A DNA stretch of 64,000 nucleotides, from the NCBI GenBank assembly GCA_022844135.1, contig JALHMG010000002.1, positions 1 to 64,000 on the forward strand. Reading direction: 5' to 3'. Under the pieces are notes generated by a model, which was given only the letters and a program-made list of their open reading frames with translations, ran no database searches and was not told the DNA's origin. This DNA comes from Lysobacterales bacterium (GTDB lineage: Bacteria > Pseudomonadota > Gammaproteobacteria > Xanthomonadales > SZUA-5). The number at the start of each line of letters is the position of its first letter. Position 1 is the stretch's first letter. Positions 1 to 9,460 of this stretch are shown piece by piece. The translations under genes and the position numbers were made by a program.

Positions 1-253
1 GCCGGGTCAACCATTCCGCCCGGTGCGGCGGCGCAGCCGCCGCCCGTTCGAGCGGGCGCGCCGCATGCGGCGCAAGCTTGCCCGCTCTCACCCTCCTCCC
101 GCCTCGATTCCGGCGCAAATCCCTTCGCGATCTTCCGCGTTCCCTCATGAAATATCCGGGCTAGCGAAACAGCGTGACAGCGCGAACCAGGCGAGTTTCG
201 CGCCAGTGGGATTTGTCTGGCATCTTCGACCATGTCGCAGTTGGACTTACAGC
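1..253. other. Left-edge region with clustered hairpins; no convincing gene
   Basis: No recognisable gene is seen. Bases 25-85 hold successive inverted repeats: GCGGCGGC/GCCGCCGC (25-32/36-43), CGCCCG/CGGGCG (41-46/53-58) and a 16-bp perfect palindrome GCGCCGCATGCGGCGC (58-73), with an outer pair GCGGGC/GCCCGC (52-57/80-85) that competes with them. On the minus strand an open frame runs from an ATG at 232 off the left edge (about 77 codons). Its Arg/Gly/Ala-rich composition looks like chance coding in GC-rich DNA or a mobile-element remnant. The permease or MlaD gene expected after an mlaF-type gene is not recognisable here. Confidence 0.35.
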
Positions 254-1063
254 TCAGCGATCCTCATCGCTGCCCGTCAGGCGCGCCAGATACTCATCGA
301 CGTTGACCTCGACGTGCCGCGGTCGGCGATTCAGAAGGTCCTGAATGCGCTGATTCGGATTGCTCTTGACCTCGTCCACCGTGCCGGTCAGCAGCACTTT
401 GCCTTGATCGAGCACGGTAATCTTGTCGGCGATCTTGAAGGCGCTGTCCAGTTCGTGGGTGACGACCACGATCGTCATGCGCATCGCATCGCGAAGTTTG
501 AGGATCAGCTCATCGAGTTCGGCCGAAACCACCGGATCGAGACCGGCCGATGGCTCATCGAAAAACAGCAACTGTGGATCCATTACGATCGCCCGCGCCA
601 GCGCCGCGCGTTTGATCATGCCGCCCGACAACTGGCTGGGCATCAAATCCTGAAAACCGCCCAGGTTGACGACCTCAAGCTTCAGCCGCGACATGATCCG
701 AATGGTGTTCTCGTCGAGTTTGAAGTGCTCACGTAGCGGCAGCGCCACGTTCTCGCCTACGCTCATCGAGGTGAACAACGCGCCACCCTGAAAGCTCACG
801 CCCATCTCGCGCTTGAACTGCAGCAGATCCAGCGCCGAGAGCCGCGCAAGATCGCGGCCCAACACGCGAATACTGCCCGAGGCCGGCGTCAGAAGGCCCA
901 GCAAATGCCGCAGCAGAGTCGACTTGCCGGACCCGGACCCACCCATAATCACGCGAATCTCGCCGGGTTCGACGACAAAATCCACTTGATCCAGGATGCG
1001 CCGCTTACCGAAGTAAGTGACGAGCTTCTCGACTTCGATGACAGGGGCGCGGGGATCGATCAT
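254..1063 (-). CDS. MlaF-type phospholipid/organic-solvent ABC transporter ATPase
   Basis: A 269-residue ABC ATPase, full length for the MlaF/Ttg2A family that powers the MlaE permease in retrograde phospholipid transport between outer and inner membrane. Visible motifs are Walker A GGSGSGKST (residues 41-49), Q-loop FQGGALF, signature LSGGM, Walker B LLFFDEP with the following SAGLDP D-loop, and the switch histidine in VVTHEL. LSGGM and GGSGSGKST are typical of the MlaF branch. The gene begins 11 bp after the M14 peptidase stop and may share its transcript. No mlaE, mlaD or mlaC homologue is adjacent, so its permease partner must lie beyond the window or elsewhere. Family call firm; exact substrate inferred. 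Confidence 0.85.
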   Translation of the reverse strand: MIDPRAPVIEVEKLVTYFGKRRILDQVDFVVEPGEIRVIMGGSGSGKSTLLRHLLGLLTPASGSIRVLGRDLARLSALDLLQFKREMGVSFQGGALFTSMSVGENVALPLREHFKLDENTIRIMSRLKLEVVNLGGFQDLMPSQLSGGMIKRAALARAIVMDPQLLFFDEPSAGLDPVVSAELDELILKLRDAMRMTIVVVTHELDSAFKIADKITVLDQGKVLLTGTVDEVKSNPNQRIQDLLNRRPRHVEVNVDEYLARLTGSDEDR

Positions 1064-1074
1064 GGTCGGCGATA

Positions 1075-2847
1075 TTACGGGCTCAAGCGCCCCAATTGCT
1101 CGGCGCGCAGTCGCGCGACAGGGTAGCGCAGATGCCGCTCGTCATAGTGCGGCAGGCGGCGGTAGAAGAAACGAAGTCTTGCCGCCGCGTCGGCCGCGAA
1201 CTCCGTCCGTTGAAGCTCGGCCTCGAACGCCGCCTTCAGCATTGGATCGGCAGCCATCATCTCCCGCGCCATGCGCTCCATGACGCGCGGCTCGACGTAC
1301 TCGGTTTGCGTCATGAAACCATCGCCGTAGCCCATACGCACCAGAGAATCGGGGCCAGCTGGTTCCAGCAAATGCGCGATGATCGGATTGCGCGGCTGGT
1401 CGAGGGGGACCAGCACGCTGCCCACCGGAAAGCTCAGCGACTCGCGCACCGGCGTCAGATTCAACGACGCGACGCGCACGCGGCCCTCGAAGGGCTGCGG
1501 TGCGTAGGTCACGTCCGAGAAGCGATAGGTGTCGGCCTCCTCCAGTGTGATCGCTTCCTGGATGCGCACGAAACGTACGCCATGCGTTTGCAGGGCCTTG
1601 ATCGCGGCGGTCCACGACGCTGGGATGAGGTAGCCATGCGGCAGCGCGACGGTCGTCTCGGGTTCCAACGTCTGCTTGAGCGGCACTTGAATGCGTTCTG
1701 GTTTAGCGCTGTAGCGCGTCCACAGCGCGCCGGACACTTCGCTCGGCACCCGCTCGTACTGGAACCCAAGAAATTCTGTGCTGTCGACTTTGTCGCCGAG
1801 CTTGAAGCGCAGGGTGTAGGGCTTGCCGGCCAACGCGGCCGCCACCGCGTCGGCGCCCTGATTGACCGTCTTCAGCGCCGCCGGATCGGCTGCGACGTGC
1901 GCGACCAGCGCAGCGATGTAGTCCTCGTTGACCTCGGTGCGCGTCTTGAAGTCTTTCAACATGTGCGTTTCGAGCAGCAGCGTCGGCCGATTCGCGGCGG
2001 CGCCGAAGCCGCTGGAAAAGCGTGGCGTGGACGCGCCCCAGGCGATGCCGCGGCGCGGATCGTCGAAAACCAATTGATCGAAATACGGCGCCAAAAGCCA
2101 GCCCTTGTTTTTCAGCGCTTCGGGAATGGCGGTATCGAACGCCGCCTTCTGCCACTGCCGGGCACCCTCGTGCACCGACGCGTGGCGTTCGTACGCGTAG
2201 GTCAGGTGATACTGATAGTCCGCGCCGTTAGTGTTGTGCATGTCGACCAGAAGATCCGGGTTCCATGCTTGCCAGTGCGCTTGCCAAGCGCGCATTTCCG
2301 GCGACTCGACCTTGAGGAAGTCGCGATTCAAGTTGTAGTTCTGTGCCGTCGAACGCCAGCCGGTTTCGTCAGGACCATTCTGATTGATGCGATGCGGACC
2401 GACGTTCTCATGTCCATCGACGCTGAAAATCGGCAATAACACCAGTACCACTTCAGCGCGCTCTGAGGCTTGCTGATCCTCGATCAGCCAATCGCGCGCC
2501 AGCGCCATCAGCGCGTCTTTGCCTTCGTTCTCGCCGGGATGGATGCAGGCCTGGATCAGCAGCACAGGTTTGCCGCTCGCGTGCGCGGCGGGCGGCGTGA
2601 ACTCGCCGCCGCTGGCGATCACGACATTGAACAGAGCGCGCCCTTCCGGCGACACACCGAATTCGTTGATGGCGATTTGCGTCGGCGCTGCCGCCTTCAG
2701 GCGCTCGAAATAGGCACGTGTTTCCGCGTAACTCGGCGTGCGCGTGAACCTTGACGCCTCAGCGGGCGTGCGCCAGTCTGCGGCGAACGACGGACGCGAC
2801 AACAGCAAGGCCGGAAGGACCGCGAGCAAAACCAGGAGCGCGCGCAT
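1075..2847 (-). CDS. Secreted M14 family zinc carboxypeptidase
   Basis: This 590-residue protein starts with a clear signal peptide (charged MR, hydrophobic LLVLLAVLPALLL, cleavage near SFAADW), so it is exported. Zinc-site motifs of the M14 carboxypeptidase fold are visible: HPGENEGKDA (HxxE ligands, about residue 102), NYNLNRDF with the substrate-binding Asn-Arg, VDMHNTNG (third zinc ligand His) and a late LLLETHML region that can supply the general-base Glu. It is longer than classical carboxypeptidase A; the C-terminal ~250 residues form an extension seen in bacterial M14-like proteins. It lies upstream of the MlaF-type gene on the same strand. Likely role is hydrolysis of peptides outside the cytoplasm; specificity cannot be read from sequence. 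Confidence 0.85.
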   Translation of the reverse strand: MRALLVLLAVLPALLLSRPSFAADWRTPAEASRFTRTPSYAETRAYFERLKAAAPTQIAINEFGVSPEGRALFNVVIASGGEFTPPAAHASGKPVLLIQACIHPGENEGKDALMALARDWLIEDQQASERAEVVLVLLPIFSVDGHENVGPHRINQNGPDETGWRSTAQNYNLNRDFLKVESPEMRAWQAHWQAWNPDLLVDMHNTNGADYQYHLTYAYERHASVHEGARQWQKAAFDTAIPEALKNKGWLLAPYFDQLVFDDPRRGIAWGASTPRFSSGFGAAANRPTLLLETHMLKDFKTRTEVNEDYIAALVAHVAADPAALKTVNQGADAVAAALAGKPYTLRFKLGDKVDSTEFLGFQYERVPSEVSGALWTRYSAKPERIQVPLKQTLEPETTVALPHGYLIPASWTAAIKALQTHGVRFVRIQEAITLEEADTYRFSDVTYAPQPFEGRVRVASLNLTPVRESLSFPVGSVLVPLDQPRNPIIAHLLEPAGPDSLVRMGYGDGFMTQTEYVEPRVMERMAREMMAADPMLKAAFEAELQRTEFAADAAARLRFFYRRLPHYDERHLRYPVARLRAEQLGRLSP

Positions 2848-2911
2848 GAGTCATCCGTTGGGTAGGGAGAGCGCGCAGCATGGCGAAGCCTGCCGCCTCG
2901 ATCAATCGTCG

Positions 2912-3526
2912 CTACGCCGAAAGGCGGCTGGCGATTGCGCGCAGTCGAAACACGCAGGTTAACGCACTGCCCAACACGATCACCGCGAGCGCCGTCGCCA
3001 GGGCAATATTGGAACTCAGGTAAGCCAGCTCGATCGCTCCCGCGAGCAAGCCCAGCGTCATCACTGCCATCCGATGCGGCTTGGCTTGCGGCCCACGAAA
3101 ATCCTGTGCCTGACCCAGGGTACCGCCGAGCACGCGAATGTAGGCTGTCAGCGCCGCGAGCAATGCCGCCAGCCAGCCGGCCCAGGCGAGGCCCGCCGCA
3201 TAGCCCAAGGCGACCAGGAACAGGCTATCGGCAACGCGGTCGGGCACTTCGTTGTAGAGCGCGCCAGTGGGCGTGCCCTTTCCGCCTTCAACCGCGACCA
3301 TCCCGTCGATCAGATTGCACAGCAGCCGCAGTTGCACGCACATTGCGCACAGAACGAAGGTCGCCGGCGACGGCGACCAGACAATCGCAAAGGCACCCAT
3401 CAGAGCGAACAGCATGCTGAATACCGAGATCTGATTCGGTGTAATCGGTGTCGCCGCGATGGCGCGCGCGATGGTCGACGCCCAGGCAGTGCTGCGCGAT
3501 TTCAGCGGGCGGCGGGCGTCGGTCAT
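2912..3526 (-). CDS. CDP-alcohol phosphatidyltransferase family protein (divergent motif)
   Basis: A 204-residue multi-spanning membrane protein of the CDP-alcohol phosphatidyltransferase fold, which transfers a phosphatidyl group from CDP-diacylglycerol to an alcohol. The family signature is D-x2-DG-x2-AR-x8-G-x3-D-x3-D. Here the aligned stretch is N-LI-DG-MV-AV-x8-G-ALY-N-EVP-D, so two Asp positions are Asn and the Arg is Val. The rest of the spacing is exact. The gene sits divergently, 91 bp from a PlsC-like acyltransferase and near cdsA, which supplies CDP-diacylglycerol, supporting a phospholipid role. The altered aspartates may mean a changed metal site or a distinct subfamily; the product lipid cannot be predicted. 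Confidence 0.78.
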   Translation of the reverse strand: MTDARRPLKSRSTAWASTIARAIAATPITPNQISVFSMLFALMGAFAIVWSPSPATFVLCAMCVQLRLLCNLIDGMVAVEGGKGTPTGALYNEVPDRVADSLFLVALGYAAGLAWAGWLAALLAALTAYIRVLGGTLGQAQDFRGPQAKPHRMAVMTLGLLAGAIELAYLSSNIALATALAVIVLGSALTCVFRLRAIASRLSA

Positions 3527-3617
3527 AGCTTCGGGGTCAGTCGCGCTGCCGCCATGCTAGCGCTGTTGGCGCCGGAGAGTCGGGAGCGGGGATAAGGGGC
3601 GCGGTACCTCGTAACAA

Positions 3618-4289
3618 ATGCGAATCTCTGCGATAAAGGCAAGCTCGATTCTGACGACGGACGTGATGTTCGATTCTCTTGCTCGCTGGCTGATGCTGAG
3701 CGCCGCGCGCTGGCTCACTGGCGTGCGCGCGATCTGGCCGGATAGCGGCGTGCCGACCGGGCCGTGCGTGTTCTTCGGCAACCACGTGAGCCACGGCGAC
3801 TTCGCGTTGATCTGGTCGGTGCTGCCGCCGCACCTGCGCGAGCGCACCCGGCCCGTTGCGGGCGCCGACTACTGGGAGAAGGACGCGTTGCGGCGCTACG
3901 TTGGTCGGCAGGTGGTGCGCGGTGTGCTGATAGAGCGCGACAAGGCCAAACGCACGCTCGATCCGATCGAGCAGATGAGCGCGGTGCTCGGCGCAGGCGA
4001 CTCGCTGATCCTGTTTCCTGAAGGCACCCGCAATCTGACCGACGCGCCTTTGCTGCCGCTGAAAAGCGGGTTGTTTCACCTGGGCCGGCGTCACCCGAAC
4101 ATACCGCTGATACCAGTGTGGATCGACAACTTACACCGGGTGTTGCCCAAGGGCGAGTTGCTGCCGGTACCGCTGCTGTGCACGGCGCGATTTGGCGAGC
4201 CGATCGCGGTCGGAGATGACGACAAAGACGTCTTTCTGCAGCGGGCGGCGGCAGCGATGTTGGGGCTGAGGCCTTGCAGCGTGCGCTGA
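3618..4289 (+). CDS. PlsC-like 1-acylglycerol-3-phosphate acyltransferase family protein
   Basis: A 223-residue acyltransferase of the PlsC/LPLAT family. Motif I is NHVSHGD (H-x4-D catalytic pair, about residue 55), motif III is FPEGTRN (about residue 135), and IPLIPVWI resembles motif IV. These enzymes acylate lysophosphatidic acid or related lysophospholipids at the inner membrane. An in-frame ATG at 3666 is an alternative start that would remove 16 residues. The gene points toward cdsA, which uses the phosphatidic acid that PlsC enzymes make. Essential PlsC itself may be another gene; this could be a remodelling acyltransferase. Confidence 0.82.
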   Translation: MRISAIKASSILTTDVMFDSLARWLMLSAARWLTGVRAIWPDSGVPTGPCVFFGNHVSHGDFALIWSVLPPHLRERTRPVAGADYWEKDALRRYVGRQVVRGVLIERDKAKRTLDPIEQMSAVLGAGDSLILFPEGTRNLTDAPLLPLKSGLFHLGRRHPNIPLIPVWIDNLHRVLPKGELLPVPLLCTARFGEPIAVGDDDKDVFLQRAAAAMLGLRPCSVR

Positions 4290-4294
4290 ACCTT

Positions 4295-4439
4295 TAGCAG
4301 GCTGTTGAGAAACAGCCTGCTAGCGCGAACCATGGATGGTTCGCACATTGATCAAGCACGGCGTTTGATCAATGGAGAGCGAGTCCGGACATGCGCCGGA
4401 CTCGCGACTTGAGAAACGCACAGGAAGTGCGTTTCTCAA
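4295..4439 (+). repeat. Five-hairpin intergenic repeat element, copy A
   Basis: Five inverted repeats follow each other almost without gap, all perfectly paired: H1 4295-4306/4311-4322 (12 bp, GAGA tetraloop), H2 4325-4333/4336-4344 (GCGAACCAT), H3 4346-4355/4365-4374 (CATTGATCAA), H4 4379-4388/4396-4405 (GCGAGTCCGG), H5 4409-4421/4427-4439 (TTGAGAAACGCAC). H1 starts 5 bp after the acyltransferase stop codon. Related copies lie at 28810-28956 and 38661-38804. No T-run follows H1, so it is not a standard intrinsic terminator. Function unknown; 3'-end RNA structure or a mobile palindromic element are both possible. Confidence 0.85.
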
Positions 4440-4514
4440 CATCGTGTTAGATGCACTCGCATATGTCCGCGATGGAACAGCATCATTTCTTGAGAGGCAT
4501 TTCGATGAATCAGA

Positions 4515-4724
4515 AGCGAGGGCACGAGAGCACGAGGGCGCGAGGGCACGTGCTTGGTTGGGAGAACTCAGTGCTTTGGTCGACAGAGCCATCGACCTCG
4601 CTCGGTTGTCGCTGGCCTGCGCAGTTGTTTCCGCACTCAACAGTCGAAAGTCTGCGCTGTCATGCGTGCGATGGCCTTCAACGAAGCACGTGCCCTCGTG
4701 CCCTGGTGCCCTCGTGCCCTCGCT
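4515..4724. repeat. 210-bp element bounded by 41-bp imperfect inverted repeats of GAGGGCACG type
   Basis: The left arm (4515-4555) and the reverse complement of the right arm (4684-4724) match at 38 of 41 bases. Each arm is itself a degenerate tandem repeat of a 9-base unit close to GAGGGCACG. The 128 bp between the arms hold no convincing gene. Together with the five-hairpin repeat this explains the 517-bp gap between the acyltransferase gene and cdsA. The structure looks like a small non-autonomous palindromic element; no transposase or target-site duplication was identified by eye. Confidence 0.7.
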
Positions 4725-4806
4725 TTTCCGAACAGCCAGACCGACATCTGCAAGCGAGCGCTAGTGCCTGCATCGAAGTGAGGGAGCGCGCCCCACGGAG
4801 TTTCGC

Positions 4807-5738
4807 ATGACTGAGACCTGGCGCTTGTTTGCGGGCATTTTCGGCGTTCTGATCATCGCCACCGCGATTGCTCAAACACTGCGTTGGCGGGTTGCGAAGT
4901 GGCAGCCGCACAGCGTGATCGACAACCTCACGGCACGCATCAACGCCTGGTGGGCGATGGTGCTGCTGATTGCGCTTGCGTTCTTCTTCGGCAAGGGCGG
5001 CGTCATCGTGCTGTTCGCGCTGTTGTCGTTCCTGGCGCTGCGCGAGTTCGTCACCTTGAGCTACACACGGCGCTCCGATCACCTGGCGTTGGCGATGTGC
5101 TTTTACGTTGCGCTGCCGGTGCAATACGCCTTCGTGTGGATCGAGTGGTATGGGATGTATTCGATCTTCATCCCGGTCTACGGTTTTTTGTTTCTACCAA
5201 TCATCGCCGCCTTGCGCAGCGATACGACGCATTTCCTGGTGCGCATCGCAGAAGTGCAGTGGGCGCTGATGCTGAGTGTGTTCTGCCTGTCGCACGTGCC
5301 GGCGCTGGTGACCTTGAATATTCCTGGTTTCGAAGGCCGGCACTTGTTCCTGATCGCCTTCCTGGTCATCGTGGTGCAATCGAGCGATGTGCTGCAGTAC
5401 GTCTGGGGCAAACTTTTTGGCAAGCGCAAAGTGGCGCCAGAATTGAGCCCGTCGAAGACCTGGGAAGGCCTGATCGGAGGCGTCGCCAGCGCCACTGCAT
5501 TGGGCGCCGGGTTGTATTGGTTGACGCCGTTCTCGCCCCTCGAAGCTGCCGGCATTGCCCTGGCGATCAATGTGATGGGCTTTCTGGGTGGATTGGTGAT
5601 GAGCGCGATCAAACGCGATCTCGGCGTCAAGGACTGGGGACATCTGATTCCAGGCCACGGCGGTGTGCTCGACAGGCTCGATTCGGTGCTGTTCTCGGCG
5701 CCGGTGTTCTTCCACATCGTGCGCTATGGCTACACACC

Positions 5739-5742
<4 letters not shown>
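4807..5742 (+). CDS. cdsA: Phosphatidate cytidylyltransferase
   Basis: CdsA converts phosphatidic acid and CTP into CDP-diacylglycerol, the precursor of all major phospholipids, in the inner membrane. The 311-residue protein has about eight hydrophobic segments and near its C-terminus the full family signature: S-A-I-K-R, then V-K-D-W-G, then P-G-H-G-G-V-L-D-R-L-D. The upstream SPSKTWEG motif is also typical. The start ATG at 4807 begins MTETWRLF. The stop overlaps the radA GTG start (GTGA, 5739-5742). With the nearby acyltransferase and CDP-alcohol phosphatidyltransferase it forms a phospholipid gene neighbourhood, split by two repeat elements. Confidence 0.93.
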
Positions 5743-7106
<1,364 letters not shown>

Positions 7107-7177
7107 AGCGCTGGCAATCGACACCGCCTTTCGGTCAAAATCGCACGCTCGTCGTCATAAAGTGCCCCAGACCGCCC

Positions 7178-9253
7178 ATGGGTAAAGCCGCTGACAAAGT
7201 TCTGCGCGTCCTTCTGATTGAGGATTCGGTGGAGGACGCCGAACAGGTAATCAGCATTCTGCGAAATGCGGGCATAGCGGTGCGCCCCAACCGCGTCGAA
7301 GACGGCGATCAGCTGAAGGCCGCGCTCGACGCTGGCGCCACGGATCTGGTGATGCTGAGCCCGAAGGCGAAGAAGATCGGCCTGTCGGAGACCGCAGCGA
7401 TTATTTCGCGCAGCGGCAAGGACTTGTGCCTGCTGCAACTGGCCGATGCGATCACCCAGGACCTGGTGTTGCGCTCGCTCAAGGAGGGCGCGCGCGACGT
7501 CGCGCTGCGCACGGTGCCGGAGCATTTGAAGACCATTGCGCTGCGCGAGTTCGAGAATCTGACGGCGCGGCGCAACTTGCGCAAGATCGAAGCGGCGTGG
7601 CGCGAGAGCGAGCGCCGCGCGCACTCGCTGCTCGACAGCTCGCGCGATCCGATCGCTTATGTGCATGAAGGCATGCACGTGTACGCCAATCGCGCTTACC
7701 TCGAAATGTTCAATTTCGAGGAGTTCGACGAAATCGAAGGGTTGGCAATCCTCGATTTGATCTCGCCCAAAGACGCCGCGACGTTCCGAAATGTGCTGAA
7801 AACCTTGAGCAAGGGCGAGAAGCCGCCGGAGCGCTTGAATGTACAGGCGCAACGGGCCGATGGATCGACCTTCGATGCGGTGATGGAAATGGCCGAGGCC
7901 AGCATCGAGGGTGAGCCGGCGACGCAGATCATTTTCCGCCAGCAGACCGTGAGCGCCGAGCTGGCTGAGCAGCTGGACGCGCTCAAACGTCAGGATCTGG
8001 TCACCGGGCTTTACAACCGTCAGCATTTCCTGACCGAGTTGGATCGCGCCGTCGCCGCAGCGCTGGGCGGCAAGGTCGATCAAGCACTGCTGTACATCGA
8101 AATCGACAACTATCGAAAAGTGCTCGATCAGATCGGCGTCGGCGGAGCGGACTTGCTGCTTGGCGATGTAGCGACAATGCTGAAGTCGCTGGCGGGCGAG
8201 CACGATGTTCTGGCGCGTTTTGCCGATCACTCGTTTACGGTGGTGTCGGTCGGCCGCACGCACGAGGCTGCGGCGCAATGGGCAGAGCAGATTCGCAAGC
8301 GTTTCGAAGAGCGGATCTTCGACGTCGGACAACGCTCGGTGAGCCTGAACGCCAGTATCGGCGTGTGTTTATTCAGCGAAAAAATCACCGGCGCCGCGAT
8401 GGTCCTGGAGAAGTCCAACGAAGCCTGTCGCAACGCGCAAAAGGACGGCGGCAATCGCATTGTCACCTTCGATCCAGCGGCGCAGGACAAGGCCGACGCT
8501 GCCAAGGATCGCGAGTGGGCCGAGCGCATCAAGACCGCCCTCGAGAAGGACAAGTTCATCTTGTTCTACCAACCTATCGTCTCGTTGCAGGGCGCCGAGG
8601 GCGAGTTTTATGAGGTGCTGCTGCGTCTGGATGGGCCGTCGGGCGAGATCTTGCCGGGTCAGTTCTTGCCGCCGGCCGAGCGCTTCGGCTTTCTGCCGCA
8701 GATCGACCGCTGGGTTATCGACCACGTCATTCGCGTGCTGCAGGAGCGCATCAAACAAGGCCGCAACACCACCTTTTTCGTCAAACTCACGCCGCCTGCC
8801 ATCGAAGATGGCACCTTGCTGCCGTGGCTGGCGCAGCAGCTCAAAAACGCGCGCGTGCCGGGCGACAAGCTGGTGTTCGAAATGCCGGAAAGCAAGGTTG
8901 TGACGCACTTGAAGCAGGCGAAGTTCTTCCAGAAGGGGCTGGAGCAACTGCGCTGCGGCTTTGCTCTTGAGCAATTCGGCAGCGGCCTGAATTCCTTCCA
9001 GCTGCTCAAACACGTCAGCGCCAATTACGTCAAACTCGATCGTACCTATATGAATGAGCTGGCGAAAAGCCAGGAGAACCAGCAGCGCGTGCGCGATATG
9101 TGCGAGCAGGCGCGCGGCTTGGGGCGTATGACCGTGGCCGAATTCGTCGAGGACGCGGCCAGTATGTCGATTCTGTTCCAGGTAGGCGTCAACTTCGTGC
9201 AAGGCAATTTCTTGCAGGAGCCGCAGAAGACGATGTCCTACGATTTCGGGTAG
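7178..9253 (+). CDS. fimX: FimX-like degenerate GGDEF/EAL c-di-GMP receptor (type IV pili)
   Basis: A 691-residue protein with a response-regulator-like domain (about 9-125), PAS domain (about 145-265), GGDEF domain (about 270-425) and EAL domain (about 445-685). The GGDEF active site reads ADHSF instead of GGDEF, and the EAL motif reads EVL in YEVLLRL, so neither diguanylate cyclase nor phosphodiesterase activity is expected. This domain order, the length and the EVL motif match FimX of Pseudomonas and Xanthomonas, which binds c-di-GMP through its EAL domain and promotes type IV pilus assembly and twitching, in Xanthomonas with a PilZ partner. No pil gene is adjacent. The gene follows radA by 71 bp. 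Confidence 0.85.
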   Translation: MGKAADKVLRVLLIEDSVEDAEQVISILRNAGIAVRPNRVEDGDQLKAALDAGATDLVMLSPKAKKIGLSETAAIISRSGKDLCLLQLADAITQDLVLRSLKEGARDVALRTVPEHLKTIALREFENLTARRNLRKIEAAWRESERRAHSLLDSSRDPIAYVHEGMHVYANRAYLEMFNFEEFDEIEGLAILDLISPKDAATFRNVLKTLSKGEKPPERLNVQAQRADGSTFDAVMEMAEASIEGEPATQIIFRQQTVSAELAEQLDALKRQDLVTGLYNRQHFLTELDRAVAAALGGKVDQALLYIEIDNYRKVLDQIGVGGADLLLGDVATMLKSLAGEHDVLARFADHSFTVVSVGRTHEAAAQWAEQIRKRFEERIFDVGQRSVSLNASIGVCLFSEKITGAAMVLEKSNEACRNAQKDGGNRIVTFDPAAQDKADAAKDREWAERIKTALEKDKFILFYQPIVSLQGAEGEFYEVLLRLDGPSGEILPGQFLPPAERFGFLPQIDRWVIDHVIRVLQERIKQGRNTTFFVKLTPPAIEDGTLLPWLAQQLKNARVPGDKLVFEMPESKVVTHLKQAKFFQKGLEQLRCGFALEQFGSGLNSFQLLKHVSANYVKLDRTYMNELAKSQENQQRVRDMCEQARGLGRMTVAEFVEDAASMSILFQVGVNFVQGNFLQEPQKTMSYDFG

Positions 9254-9306
9254 TTTTGGCGAGGCCTCCAGCTGATCCAGGGAAGCATCTCTTGTTCACA
9301 CGAAGA

Positions 9307-9384
9307 CACGAAGACACGAAGTCAGGAAGGAGGACCGGACAGTCCGCCTCGCGACTTACCACTTCATGACTTCATGTCTTCGTG
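9307..9384. repeat. Inverted repeat of ACGAAGAC tandem units
   Basis: Arms at 9307-9329 and 9362-9384 are inverted repeats matching at 21 of 23 bases. The left arm is part of a short tandem repeat of a 9-base unit close to CACGAAGAC that begins near 9298. The design resembles the larger element at 4515-4724 but with a different unit sequence. It fills the gap between fimX and the OmpA-family gene and could act as a bidirectional hairpin. No T-run follows. Confidence 0.7.
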
Positions 9385-9460
9385 TCGGATGCTTTGGTTT
9401 TTTTGGAGGCGGGCGTTTGCGGTGGTACGGGTTTCAGGGGCTCAATTCGGGGAGACATCG

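Noticed and set aside
1096-2439. 447-codon plus-strand frame opposite the M14 peptidase gene
   Set aside because: The product shows no family features and is His/Arg/Gln-rich as typical of antisense frames in GC-rich DNA; the minus-strand gene has a signal peptide and zinc motifs.
4884-5738. Long open frame running in-frame into radA from inside cdsA
   Set aside because: It is the shadow of cdsA in another frame; its residues are Arg/Pro-rich and the RadA homology begins only at the GTG at 5739.
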